Source of the DNA: UBA8106 sp964569695
GTDB taxonomy: Bacteria; Acidobacteriota; Vicinamibacteria; Vicinamibacterales; UBA823
Assembly (NCBI GenBank): GCA_964569695.1
Contig: CAZMUA010000002.1
Location: 62,001 to 126,000 of the forward strand
DNA length: 64,000 nucleotides
Direction of reading: 5' to 3'
Shown: piece by piece, positions 28,051 to 37,177 of the stretch
Layout of the letters: every line of letters starts with the position of its first letter
How positions within the stretch are numbered: position 1 is the stretch's first letter
Translations under genes and position numbers: made by a program
The notes under the pieces: model-generated
What the model was told of the DNA's origin: nothing
What the model saw: only the letters and a program-made list of their open reading frames with translations
Databases searched by the model: none

Positions 28051-28874
28051 CCGACAAACAAGCGCACCCGGCGATGGAGTTGTCGTTGAATACTGCGACG
28101 ATTCGCGAGCAGTGGACACTCGACCAGGCGATTCAGGGCTGTGCGCGTCATGGGATTTGGGCAATTGCACCTTGGCGTGATCAATTGCAGAAGTTAGGAG
28201 TGTCCGAGGCAGTCAAGATGATTGGCGACCATGGTCTTCGAGTGTCTTCGTTGTGCCGAGGAGGATTCTTTACGGCTGATGCAAAACTAAATATGGATGA
28301 TAACTATCAGGCGGTTGACGAGGCGCGTGCGCTGGATGCCGATTGTTTAGTTCTTGTGGTGGGGGGATTAGTTTCTGGGACCTCTGACATGGCGTACGCA
28401 AGGGGGCAGGTTGCGGACGGCCTTGCAACTCTTTCAGAGTATGCACGCGACCAGGGTGTACGCCTGGCGCTTGAGCCGATGCATCCGATGTATGCAGCAG
28501 ACCGTGGGTGTATCAATACGCTGAAGCAAGCCCTTGATTTATGTGAACAGCTTGGTGGAGATGTGGGTGTGGCTATTGATACGTATCATGTGTGGTGGGA
28601 CCCTGATTTGACTCGACAGATTCAACGGGCAGGCGCGACCAACCACATTTTTGCGCTCCACTGGGCTGATTGGCTGGTGCCTACCGAAATGATATTTGGA
28701 GATCGAGGGATGCCTGGTGATGGCGTTATCGATCTTAAGCAAATTTATCAAATGGTTCTTGCAGCAGGGTACGAAGGATGCTGCGAGATTGAAATCTTTT
28801 CAACAAATTGGTGGCGGCGCGATCCAGACGAGGTGTTGCGCATGTGCGTGCAAAGGTACCAGCGTGTCCTCTAG
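28047..28874 (+). CDS. Sugar phosphate isomerase/epimerase-like TIM barrel (first)
   Basis: A 275-residue AP-endonuclease-2/xylose-isomerase-like barrel. Candidate metal ligands are E143 (LALEPMHP), D178 and H181 (VAIDTYHVW), H205 (FALHWADW) and E247/E249 (CEIEIFS). Such barrels isomerise or epimerise sugars, and in newer examples (DgpBC-type deglycosidases) catalyse beta-elimination of 3-keto-glycosides. Four-base overlap (ATGA) with the DUF993 gene upstream and 11-base overlap with the next gene. No phosphate-binding site is evident; the true substrate need not be a phosphate ester. Confidence 0.88.
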   Translation: MTDKQAHPAMELSLNTATIREQWTLDQAIQGCARHGIWAIAPWRDQLQKLGVSEAVKMIGDHGLRVSSLCRGGFFTADAKLNMDDNYQAVDEARALDADCLVLVVGGLVSGTSDMAYARGQVADGLATLSEYARDQGVRLALEPMHPMYAADRGCINTLKQALDLCEQLGGDVGVAIDTYHVWWDPDLTRQIQRAGATNHIFALHWADWLVPTEMIFGDRGMPGDGVIDLKQIYQMVLAAGYEGCCEIEIFSTNWWRRDPDEVLRMCVQRYQRVL

Positions 28875-29892
28875 CCAGACGAAGAGAACCCGGGGGCAGC
28901 GATTAGAACCATGGAAAGTGGGATTAGATCAATACGGGTTGAGTCCTCTTGAGTTGTCTCCGTTGGATATCTTGCGATGGGCCGTGGATCACGGGGCAGA
29001 TGGAGTGCACTTTTCTGGGTTTGAGCCAGAATGGCAACAACGGTTAGACCACGGTTGCCTTCAGGAGCTTCGGACGTTTGCCGAATCAGAAAGTCTCTAC
29101 CTTGAATGGGGCGGTGCTGGACATATTCCACGCGATATGACGAACTGGTCGGTTCGTGATTTGTTTGATGCCAATCACATAGTCGCGACACAAGCCGAAC
29201 ACTTGGGGGTTCAGATTGTTCGGTCATGCTCTGGTGGGCTCATGCGGTGGACCGACGTCGCCCCTTCGACGGAGATTTTGCTCCGAGAGACGGCCACGGC
29301 GCTACAGGCACAGCGGGAGATGTTGCGTGATCACGGAGTCATTCTGGCAATCGAATTGCATTTTGAGTTTACGACCTATGAGCTGCTTCGACTTTTTGAA
29401 ATGTGCGACGCGAGTCCAGGGGATTGGCTGGGTGTGGTTCTTGACACGATGAATGTGTTGACGATGTTGGAGGAACCGGTTCGAGCGACCGAGCGAATAT
29501 TGCCATGGGTGGTGTCGACGCATCTGAAGGATGGTGGGGTGCGGAGTGTACCAGCGGGCTGGGAAACCTTTCCGACGGCCATAGGGGAAGGTATGGTCGA
29601 TCTCTCTGGGGTGATTCGCCATCTAGAACGTAGCGATCGGTCGATTCATCTGTCGGTGGAAGATCATGGAGGTTCATTTTCATTGCCGATCAGAGATGAG
29701 CGTTTCTTGGGGAAATTTCCAGATGCCACTGAAGAAGAGATGACAGCGATCGCAACGCTAGCGCGTCGAACCCAACAAGCCGACCACTGTGTGCCGACGG
29801 AACGCGCGGACTGGCCTGCACTGTGTGAGGCGAGAATGAGTCAAAATCTGATTGCTGCAAAGCGGCTTGTTGCTGATGCGGGTTTATCGTGA
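28864..29892 (+). CDS. Sugar phosphate isomerase/epimerase-like TIM barrel (second)
   Basis: A 342-residue barrel starting at a GTG inside the end of the previous gene (AAGG about eight bases upstream); the frame stays open further upstream but that sequence lies under the first barrel gene and does not look like this family. Ligand candidates are E in ILAIELHFEF, D in VVLDTMNV, H in VVSTHLKDGG and E in HLSVEDHGG. It differs clearly from the first barrel, so the two may form a heteromeric enzyme or perform successive steps. It ends with a GTGA overlap with the next gene. Confidence 0.85.
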   Translation: MSSSQTKRTRGQRLEPWKVGLDQYGLSPLELSPLDILRWAVDHGADGVHFSGFEPEWQQRLDHGCLQELRTFAESESLYLEWGGAGHIPRDMTNWSVRDLFDANHIVATQAEHLGVQIVRSCSGGLMRWTDVAPSTEILLRETATALQAQREMLRDHGVILAIELHFEFTTYELLRLFEMCDASPGDWLGVVLDTMNVLTMLEEPVRATERILPWVVSTHLKDGGVRSVPAGWETFPTAIGEGMVDLSGVIRHLERSDRSIHLSVEDHGGSFSLPIRDERFLGKFPDATEEEMTAIATLARRTQQADHCVPTERADWPALCEARMSQNLIAAKRLVADAGLS

Positions 29893-31121
29893 CAGCACCC
29901 GTGAGCATAATCATGGTCGGTATCAATGGTTATGGTGCTGACTACATTGACGTGTTGGCACAGCAACCTTTGAATACCGTCAAGGTGGTTGGCGCTGTTG
30001 ACCCGCACTGGAGTCGTGATTCCGGTTCCTTAGAATGTTTTCACGATGCCGTGCCGGTCTATAAATCACTGCCGGACTGCTTTGAGGCCGGACATGCAGC
30101 CGATTTAGTGGTCATCGCTTCGCCAATTCATCACCATATTTCCCAGAGTGTGCTGGCGTTAAAGCATGGTTGTCATGTGTTGTGTGAGAAACCACTTGGT
30201 TCGGCAATTCAGGAAGCCAAAGCATTTATGGACGCATGTGACCGTTCAGATCGGTCGGTGCGGATTGGCTATCAGTGGTCGTATTCTCGAGGTATTCAGG
30301 CGCTCAAAAATGATATTCGGACGGGACGGTTTGGTGCGCCGATTCAACTGAAGACGATTTGTCTGTGGCCGAGGACAACGTCCTACTATCAACGTAATGC
30401 TTGGGCGGGGAAACTTCGCGAAGCGGTAACAGGGCGCTGGATCCTCGATAGTCCACTTAATAATGCGCAAGCTCATTTTTTACACAATCTTTTTTTCTTA
30501 ATGGGAGCAACAACTGGCGCCAGCGCGCTTCCGATCGAAGTGACCGCCGAGGCATGTCGTGTAAACGATATTGAGAGCTTCGATACGGTCGCCTGTCGTG
30601 CACGGACTGCAGAGAACGTCGAAATCCTGTTCTATGGTTCTCATGCTTCACAACAGTCTCAGGGGCCTCGGTTTGAACTGGAATTTGAGCGCGCGCGCGT
30701 AACTTTCGATGCGAACACTCAAGGACAAAAGAACGAAATTGTTGTTAAGGATGGCACGCGTTGTGTAGACACGTACCCGTCGCCAGATGCAGACGGACAG
30801 TTTCTGAAATTGAATGAAGCCATTTGTTCGGTGAGGAGAGCCCAACCAGTTTCTTGCGGTCCCGAGGCAGCAATGGCCCAGACATTATGCGCAAATGGCG
30901 TTCATGAATCGCTTGGCCAAATTCTGACGGTCTCAGACGACCGTCGGCGTATGGCATATGGTCCAGATCGATTCTGGATTGCTGGTCTCGACGCTGACTT
31001 TCAGAAAGCTTATCAGCTTGGTGTTCTGCCGAGTGAAGTTGAGGGGTCCTTGAGTGTGCGTGGACGAACCGTCGATCTAAAAAACTATGACCAGTTTCCG
31101 TCACGAGAGGTAGGTTCGTGA
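29889..31121 (+). CDS. Gfo/Idh/MocA family oxidoreductase (second)
   Basis: A 410-residue NAD(P)-dependent sugar oxidoreductase beginning at GTG in a four-base overlap. Rossmann domain IIMVGINGYGADY, then ASPIHHHISQSVLAL and the CEKPLGS signature. The substrate side shows LDSPLNNAQAHFLHNL, where the His residues probably take the place of the family's G-x-H-x-x-D helix. It is longer than the first oxidoreductase and has an extra C-terminal tail (residues 370-410). Two Gfo/Idh/MocA enzymes in one operon suggest an oxidation and a matching reduction, or different substrates. Confidence 0.88.
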   Translation: MTAPVSIIMVGINGYGADYIDVLAQQPLNTVKVVGAVDPHWSRDSGSLECFHDAVPVYKSLPDCFEAGHAADLVVIASPIHHHISQSVLALKHGCHVLCEKPLGSAIQEAKAFMDACDRSDRSVRIGYQWSYSRGIQALKNDIRTGRFGAPIQLKTICLWPRTTSYYQRNAWAGKLREAVTGRWILDSPLNNAQAHFLHNLFFLMGATTGASALPIEVTAEACRVNDIESFDTVACRARTAENVEILFYGSHASQQSQGPRFELEFERARVTFDANTQGQKNEIVVKDGTRCVDTYPSPDADGQFLKLNEAICSVRRAQPVSCGPEAAMAQTLCANGVHESLGQILTVSDDRRRMAYGPDRFWIAGLDADFQKAYQLGVLPSEVEGSLSVRGRTVDLKNYDQFPSREVGS

Positions 31122-33223
31122 CCCTTTTAGGACTTCATCCGCTGGATGTGGCAATCCTGCTTGGATATTTGACCGTTATCATCTGGATTGGAAAACGAGT
31201 TGGAGCACAGACTCGAGATCGAGCAGAGTTTTTTCTCGCGGGACGTCGGTTAGGAAAGTTCTATCAGTTTTTCCTTAACTTTGGCACCTCGACAAACGCG
31301 GATCAGGCCGTAGCCGTATCCAGAGAAATCTATCGTCAGGGCATCGGGGGCATGTGGATTCAGTTTCTTGTCCTGTTCATCACACCGTTCTATTGGTTTC
31401 AAACTTTATTTTTCAGAAGGGTTCGCTTAACGACCATCGGTGATTACTTTACAGAGCGTTTTCAGAGTCCATTCCTTGGCGGATCGTTTGCGGTGTTTAT
31501 TTTGCTCGTTTCAATTATTGGTGGAGGTGCGGGCTTCATGGTGGCCGGGAAAACTTTTATGGCGGTTACTCCGAAAGCCGAAACGGAATGGACGGATAAG
31601 GAACGTCACGACGTGCAAACCTTTCTCGAATATAACGAATTGACTGAGCGATTAGAGGAAGATCTCACAACAGATGAACGTAATCGTTGGGAGGAATTAG
31701 ATGAACGGAGGAAATTAGGACAGCTGCGCTCACTGATCTCGCATACGAATCCACTGGTCTTTTATGCCATCTTCGCGTTTGTGGTGTCGATCTATACGAT
31801 GCTGGGTGGATTTCGTGCCGCGGCTATCACCGATGTGATTCAAGGCATATTTATCGTACTGTTTTCGTTAATTTTGATTCCACTTGGCTTAATTATGATT
31901 GGTGGTTTCGAGGGGTTGCACGCGACCGTGCCCAGTTTCATGTTCGTCTTGTTTGGTTCGGCTGCACTCAGCGACTATGGGTGGTATACGATCCTCGCGA
32001 TGATTCTCGCAAACCTCGTATCCATTATTGCTGTTGCTACGGGAATGCAGACCGCGGGTTCGTCGCGGGATGAAAACACAGCGCGATTCGGCATGATTGG
32101 CGGCATGTTTTTCAAACGGTTTATCATGCTCTTTTGGGCTATGGCAGGGTTGCTCGCTATCGGGCTGTACGCGGGTGATTTGCATGACCCCGAACTGATT
32201 TGGGGATACATGACGCATGACCTCCTTGCCCCGGGAGCGATCGGCTTAATGATGGTAGGTGTTCTCGCAGCCAACATGTCCCCCCTAGATGCTACGGCAG
32301 TCTCCTATTCGGCCCTGTTTATCCGGAACCTATACGAACCACTAAGACCTAATCAATCCGAGGCGCACTACTTATTAGTGGGGAGACTACTCATCCCCGT
32401 TACCCTCGTGGGAGGCATTGCAGTGGCCGTCTTGGTGGATGACCTTTTGGAGTTGTTTCGGTATGTGATTTCTGTACCTGCAATTTTTGGAGCAGCGATC
32501 TGGCTAGGCTTCATTTGGCGAGGGCTGACTCGAATGTCTGTGATTCTGCAGGTTGCGATCTGCGTGGTCATTTATCTTGTGGTTCCAAATCTATTTGCCA
32601 CGATGGATTGGTCGCGACATCACCCTGAGTTTTTACAGGAAACTCAAGCGCGAGTGGTGGAAGTGCAAGAACCAGCCATAGCGGTCGACGTGGAAGCCGG
32701 ACGAGCCGCACAGGTGGGCGACCTCATTACGAAGAGTCGTGAGATTCCGCGAAGCGCCATATTCTTCGATGCTGTAGCACGAGAAGACCCAGCCGCCCCG
32801 TCGTCGGCTCGAGTGGGTGTCGGTCGATTTAATGCAGAAGTGTGGGTGTTGAGCTGGTTGGGATTCGATTTTCGTGACACCCCACGGTCATGGTTGATTG
32901 CACTCAGATTTTACTTTGCGGCGCTATTTCCATTCGTTCTGTTGTTTTTGTTTAGTGCCCTGACAATTCCGGTTCAAACGCAAGCGCTTGACCGCTTCTT
33001 TGCAAAGCTACATACGCCGGTGCAACCGACTCCTGAGGGAGATGCCTCGGCACTGGAATCGGCTTATGCCCGTCCACGGCAATTCGATAGCGAGAAACTG
33101 TTTCCAAACTCAGGCTGGGAGATCATGAAACCCATGAAAATGGATTACATTGGTTTTGGAGGCAGTTGGGTGTTGGTTGGGGTGATTGTGTTCTTGCTTT
33201 GGATGATGGTGAATATTCGGTAA
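31118..33223 (+). CDS. Sodium:solute symporter with unusual insertions
   Basis: SSS-family transporter of 701 residues, against roughly 450-600 for the family. The core is recognisable: AEFFLAGRRLGKFYQFFLNFGTST near 36-59, IGDYFTERF, a GGFRAAAITDVIQG helix and a NMSPLDATAVSYSALF segment. A charged insert at about 151-208 (KAETEWTDKERHD... WEELDERRK) lies between membrane segments, and a second, about 90 residues, sits near 490-590. It starts at GTG in a GTGA overlap. It is the only transporter in the operon and probably imports the glycoside or oligosaccharide released by the lyase. Confidence 0.9.
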   Translation: MTLLGLHPLDVAILLGYLTVIIWIGKRVGAQTRDRAEFFLAGRRLGKFYQFFLNFGTSTNADQAVAVSREIYRQGIGGMWIQFLVLFITPFYWFQTLFFRRVRLTTIGDYFTERFQSPFLGGSFAVFILLVSIIGGGAGFMVAGKTFMAVTPKAETEWTDKERHDVQTFLEYNELTERLEEDLTTDERNRWEELDERRKLGQLRSLISHTNPLVFYAIFAFVVSIYTMLGGFRAAAITDVIQGIFIVLFSLILIPLGLIMIGGFEGLHATVPSFMFVLFGSAALSDYGWYTILAMILANLVSIIAVATGMQTAGSSRDENTARFGMIGGMFFKRFIMLFWAMAGLLAIGLYAGDLHDPELIWGYMTHDLLAPGAIGLMMVGVLAANMSPLDATAVSYSALFIRNLYEPLRPNQSEAHYLLVGRLLIPVTLVGGIAVAVLVDDLLELFRYVISVPAIFGAAIWLGFIWRGLTRMSVILQVAICVVIYLVVPNLFATMDWSRHHPEFLQETQARVVEVQEPAIAVDVEAGRAAQVGDLITKSREIPRSAIFFDAVAREDPAAPSSARVGVGRFNAEVWVLSWLGFDFRDTPRSWLIALRFYFAALFPFVLLFLFSALTIPVQTQALDRFFAKLHTPVQPTPEGDASALESAYARPRQFDSEKLFPNSGWEIMKPMKMDYIGFGGSWVLVGVIVFLLWMMVNIR

Positions 33224-33261
33224 AGCAGGTTGTGCGGATAGTTACGAAGGGAGTGGCCAGG

Positions 33262-35580
33262 ATGCACCGAAGTCGACTAATCATAATGGGCCTATGGGCG
33301 TGCGCGATGTTGTTGAGCGCGGGACAGAGTATGGCTCAAACGTCAGCCACGCGGGATATGTATCTGGAGTATGCACGCGGGTCAGCCAACTGGACCTGGG
33401 ATAATTACGACAATTTGATAGACGACTGGCGAGACAATTTTGATTCTGGAAGCATTTTCGGCTATCGGCCACCAAACCGCTTGCTTGAAATGGCTGTCAT
33501 CTATGCCTATCTCTTTGAAGAGGAGGGATTACCGGTTTACGCAGAGCGAGCAAAGCACGTCATGCTCGAATATGGCAACTATCGGAGTGAATATCCTCAG
33601 GATTCCATTGCTCGTCGTCCTGACTATACAAATGGTGTTCCAGCACTGCCTGATTTTTTTCGCGTGATGCGTTACATCAAGGCTTTTGAAACACTCAATC
33701 GTCTTAATCAGTTTTCTGCAGATCAAGAGCGACAGGCAGGCGAGTTGATCGGACATAGCATGGAGTATTTATTGCGAACCGTCGAGTGGGGCACCATGAA
33801 TCGGACAATGCTTCGCGCGGAGTCGTTGGCGTGGGCTGTGCGAGCCATGCCGGATCACCCCCGCGCGTCGGTTTGGCGAATGCAGGACAGAGCATTGGCA
33901 GATGACAACTGGGGTAATTGGGAGATCGAGGACGCTACGCACTACCACGGCATTTGGCTTTACGCTCTGATGGGACATGCTGATGTCACCGGTCGTTTGC
34001 CAGCGCTATTCCGAACACCTGAGATGTACTACTACAGTCGGTATTTTGTGAATCTAATGGCACCGTCTGGCATGGTTCCGGATTTCGGTGATTCCAACTG
34101 GCTGTCCAATTGGCAACATTTTTTGGTGTTCTTTGAGGCGTCGGCGGCGGCCTACGATAATCCGAACCTAAAGTGGGCTGCAAGTGTAATCGCCGAACAA
34201 TTCGTGGATTTTGATAATCCGACGAATGTGGGATTGGGATATTTTTTATTGGATTGTCACCGTTGGGGAACTGATGATGTTCTTCCCGAAGCCCCCACGC
34301 ATTTATCAGCGGAAGTGATGGAGGATGTACAAGGCAAGAAGATTGTATTTCGCAATGGTTGGGCTCCTGAGTCGACGTATCTCTTGCTGAACTACCGGGA
34401 TGAAGGTGACGGAGGCCTCAATTTTAGAGATTACCTTCGCGATACGATCCCTGTTGAAGAAGAAAAAATGACGCATGGGCACGCGGATGAGAACAGCATC
34501 ACATTGTTAATGTCAGGAGGGTCGGTCTTACTTAATGACGGAGGCTATCGTGACTACATGCCGAGCGGGCCGTTTGGAGCTTATCGCCAGGACTATTTTC
34601 ATAACCGACTAGTGGTTCGCCCTGAAAAGATTTGGATGGGCCAGGCTGAAGGAGAAGCGCGATTGGATACTCCAGGCGCCGTACCGGGTCAGCCTATTCT
34701 AGAGTTTCTTCACAACGCGGGTTCGTATCGACGAGTGAGGACCCAGAAGGTCGACTTCTTGCACTTGCCTGACGTTGATTACAGTCGCAGTCGAATGATC
34801 GATGACGGTTGGGGATTTGAATGGGATCGAGTCATTGCCTATGTAAAAGACCCAGAGCTGTTTGTCGTCTTCGACATTTTGAAGGCTCGGACCGAAGAGT
34901 ACTTTACGTTGGCGAATTTATGGCACACGCGAAAGATCCTCGACCAAGGGGAGCATTGGTACGACACGGTTTACGATCGCATTCGGAATCGAGAACTGAG
35001 CGAGGACCGTCATCTCCTCATCCATTTTCCAGATACCCATTACAGACTGGAGGGGACAGAGTCCGAGAGGCGGCATTATCAGGAAGAGATGTTGATTCAT
35101 CAGACGACCGCCCATCATTTCGAGTTAGGTGAAACCGAAGGGTTTGTGACGGTCCTTATCCCACACGATGATAGTGAGCCCCCACAATCCTGGGTAGACC
35201 GAATTCATCTGGTGAATTCCGTGCCAACTGGTTCTGGGTTAGGGGTTGAAATCGATATGGGCGAAAAACAGATTCTGGTCGGTGTAAAAGAAGATCTCCG
35301 GATGGACATTAGTCGCGATTGGCGGCGTCCTCGCTATACCTACGAGGCGGGTCGAATACGATTTAATGAGATCGAGACGAACGGTGACTTTCTTTTCGCC
35401 GTTAAGAATAAGAACGAATTAAGCTTCACGATTACCAACCTCACCAAGGCAACCCACGGCGACCAGGTTCTCTATGAAGGAAGCCCGTCATACTTTTATC
35501 TCGCATTCGACGGTAGCAAGGATGCCAGCGGTGTTGGAAAGATGCGCTATTGGCGCGGACGGGTGCAGCTTGAACCCTAG
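33262..35580 (+). CDS. Secreted heparinase II/III-like polysaccharide lyase
   Basis: About 772 residues from ATG 33262 (GGGAG eight bases upstream). Signal peptide ends near SMAQ. An (alpha/alpha) toroid follows (residues about 30-400) with NWEIEDATHYHGIW and PDFGDSNW, then the heparinase II/III beta-sandwich with the diagnostic HGHADENSITLLMSGGSVLL and NDGGYRD. Tyr and His residues in the toroid and HGHADEN are the expected catalytic set for beta-elimination of uronic-acid polysaccharides such as alginate or glycosaminoglycan. The polymer is not determined. Gap of 38 bases after the transporter; ends with an 11-base overlap with the next gene. Confidence 0.85.
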   Translation: MHRSRLIIMGLWACAMLLSAGQSMAQTSATRDMYLEYARGSANWTWDNYDNLIDDWRDNFDSGSIFGYRPPNRLLEMAVIYAYLFEEEGLPVYAERAKHVMLEYGNYRSEYPQDSIARRPDYTNGVPALPDFFRVMRYIKAFETLNRLNQFSADQERQAGELIGHSMEYLLRTVEWGTMNRTMLRAESLAWAVRAMPDHPRASVWRMQDRALADDNWGNWEIEDATHYHGIWLYALMGHADVTGRLPALFRTPEMYYYSRYFVNLMAPSGMVPDFGDSNWLSNWQHFLVFFEASAAAYDNPNLKWAASVIAEQFVDFDNPTNVGLGYFLLDCHRWGTDDVLPEAPTHLSAEVMEDVQGKKIVFRNGWAPESTYLLLNYRDEGDGGLNFRDYLRDTIPVEEEKMTHGHADENSITLLMSGGSVLLNDGGYRDYMPSGPFGAYRQDYFHNRLVVRPEKIWMGQAEGEARLDTPGAVPGQPILEFLHNAGSYRRVRTQKVDFLHLPDVDYSRSRMIDDGWGFEWDRVIAYVKDPELFVVFDILKARTEEYFTLANLWHTRKILDQGEHWYDTVYDRIRNRELSEDRHLLIHFPDTHYRLEGTESERRHYQEEMLIHQTTAHHFELGETEGFVTVLIPHDDSEPPQSWVDRIHLVNSVPTGSGLGVEIDMGEKQILVGVKEDLRMDISRDWRRPRYTYEAGRIRFNEIETNGDFLFAVKNKNELSFTITNLTKATHGDQVLYEGSPSYFYLAFDGSKDASGVGKMRYWRGRVQLEP

Positions 35581-37177
35581 CCGCAAATCAAGTTATTTAC
35601 GGACGAGCGACCCTGTGTTCCACAGGTTGTTCGAGACTACCAGCACGTTTCTTCAGCAAGACGTTATGGAACTCGTCGTTGATGGACGGCGGGTGAGTGG
35701 ATTTCGGACACCGGATGCGAAGTCTATTTGGATTCGCGATCACTGTGACATGTTGCGAATGGGAAGATATTTCCATAACGATGCGGTAAGCGTGGTTGAA
35801 CATTTTGCTGAGACTCAATCTGCGAGTGGACGGATCTTTGATTACTTCACGACATTTCCAGAGAAATTACCCTGCGAACGAGAAAACTGGACGAAGTACG
35901 TCCGCGTGCCGGTTGAAGCTGATGTGGAGTACCGTTTTGTGAAAGCCGCCTGGCTTGCGTGGCAGGCATGCAGCGACGACGAATGGATTCGCAAACTCTT
36001 ACCAACGATGGACCGGGCCCTGAGCTACATTTTGTCGCATCCTTGGTATTGGGATACGGAACTAGGACTTGTAAAACGTGCCTACACGATCGACACCTGG
36101 GACTTTGCGTATACCGCCGGTCGTCATGAGTGGCTTCAATTTCAGATTGATGACAACACTTTTTGGGGCATCATGCACGGAGATAATAGTGGTTACTACG
36201 AGGCCTTTCAGATCTTAGCAGGATTGTACGTGTACTTTGGTGAGAAGGACCGCGGAGCGTACTGGACCCACCAGGCTGACGAGTTGAAAGCTCGTGCGAA
36301 TGAAGTTTGTTGGAATGGTACGTTCTACACTCATTTTGTTAAACGGACACCGATCACGATTTCTGGTGTGGACGAGAGCAAGCAGCTGAGTCTCAGCAAT
36401 CCAATGGATGTGAATCGCGGTCTTACAGATTTAAAGAAAGCGGTATCGATTATTGAGGAATATCGCCGGCGGCGAGAGACGACCGCTGCTTTTGCTGAAT
36501 GGTTCTCGATCGACCCACCATTTCCTAACGGAATTTTCGGCGATAAGAAACTGGTGCAAGGAGCCTATGTGAACGGCGGCATTATGCCACTGGTCGGTGG
36601 CGAGTTAGCTCGAGCGGCGTTTGAAAATGGTTTTGAGAGATATGGGGTCGATATTTTAAGACGGTATTGGAATTTGATCGGTGAGAACCAGGCAACCTAT
36701 TTATGGTATTTCCCGAACGGTGCACCCGCGAGTGTTGAGACAAGTACGAGTCCGGAAGCTCAGCCTACCGATGGTTGGGGGTCATCCGCCATGCTGTACG
36801 CGTTGGTCGAGGGATTGGTCGGGATAACTGATGATGGCAAGGGATTTGACAGAGTCACGCTTGCACCTCGATGGGCGGCTGCGGATGTTGAAGACGCCGA
36901 GGTTCAGTTAGAGTATCCCCAGTCGGGCAAGTCAATTGGATATCACTATCAGGCTGAGGAACAAGCTATACGCTTTGCCGTGTTCGCAGAGCAATCAATG
37001 GCATCTCTACATGTCTTGCTTCCAGAGGGGCTCGTTGCAACCCAGGTGACAGTGAGCAACCTCCCGACTTCCTGGAAAAACACGTGCGTGCAATCAAGCA
37101 ACTACGTGAATATCGATCTTGATGTTGAACGCCAAACAGATGTATTGATCGAGTTGGCGGCCGGCGTGGACTCATGA
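35570..37177 (+). CDS. Six-hairpin (alpha/alpha)6 glycosidase, probably cytoplasmic
   Basis: About 535 residues if translation starts at the TTG at 35570, inside the end of the lyase gene; the first ATG (35666) would cut residues that look like the fold. Features are KSIWIRDHCDMLRMGRYF near the N-terminus (an acid-rich loop typical of six-hairpin hydrolases), then YTIDTWDFAYTAGRHEW, NTFWGIMHGDNSGYYEAFQ and a C-terminal beta domain after DGWGSSAMLYALVEG. These recall GH63/GH15/GH78-like glucosidase or rhamnosidase folds, but I cannot name the family. No signal peptide, so it would act on imported oligosaccharides. ATGA overlap with the next gene. Confidence 0.78.
   Translation: MNPSRKSSYLRTSDPVFHRLFETTSTFLQQDVMELVVDGRRVSGFRTPDAKSIWIRDHCDMLRMGRYFHNDAVSVVEHFAETQSASGRIFDYFTTFPEKLPCERENWTKYVRVPVEADVEYRFVKAAWLAWQACSDDEWIRKLLPTMDRALSYILSHPWYWDTELGLVKRAYTIDTWDFAYTAGRHEWLQFQIDDNTFWGIMHGDNSGYYEAFQILAGLYVYFGEKDRGAYWTHQADELKARANEVCWNGTFYTHFVKRTPITISGVDESKQLSLSNPMDVNRGLTDLKKAVSIIEEYRRRRETTAAFAEWFSIDPPFPNGIFGDKKLVQGAYVNGGIMPLVGGELARAAFENGFERYGVDILRRYWNLIGENQATYLWYFPNGAPASVETSTSPEAQPTDGWGSSAMLYALVEGLVGITDDGKGFDRVTLAPRWAAADVEDAEVQLEYPQSGKSIGYHYQAEEQAIRFAVFAEQSMASLHVLLPEGLVATQVTVSNLPTSWKNTCVQSSNYVNIDLDVERQTDVLIELAAGVDS

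Noticed and set aside
28696..28863. Upstream extension of the second sugar-isomerase-like gene
   Set aside because: It overlaps the first barrel gene, the extra residues do not resemble the family, and a GTG with an AAGG site explains the real start.
35474..35569. Upstream extension of the six-hairpin glycosidase
   Set aside because: It lies entirely inside the heparinase-like gene in another frame; a TTG at 35570 is the more economical start.
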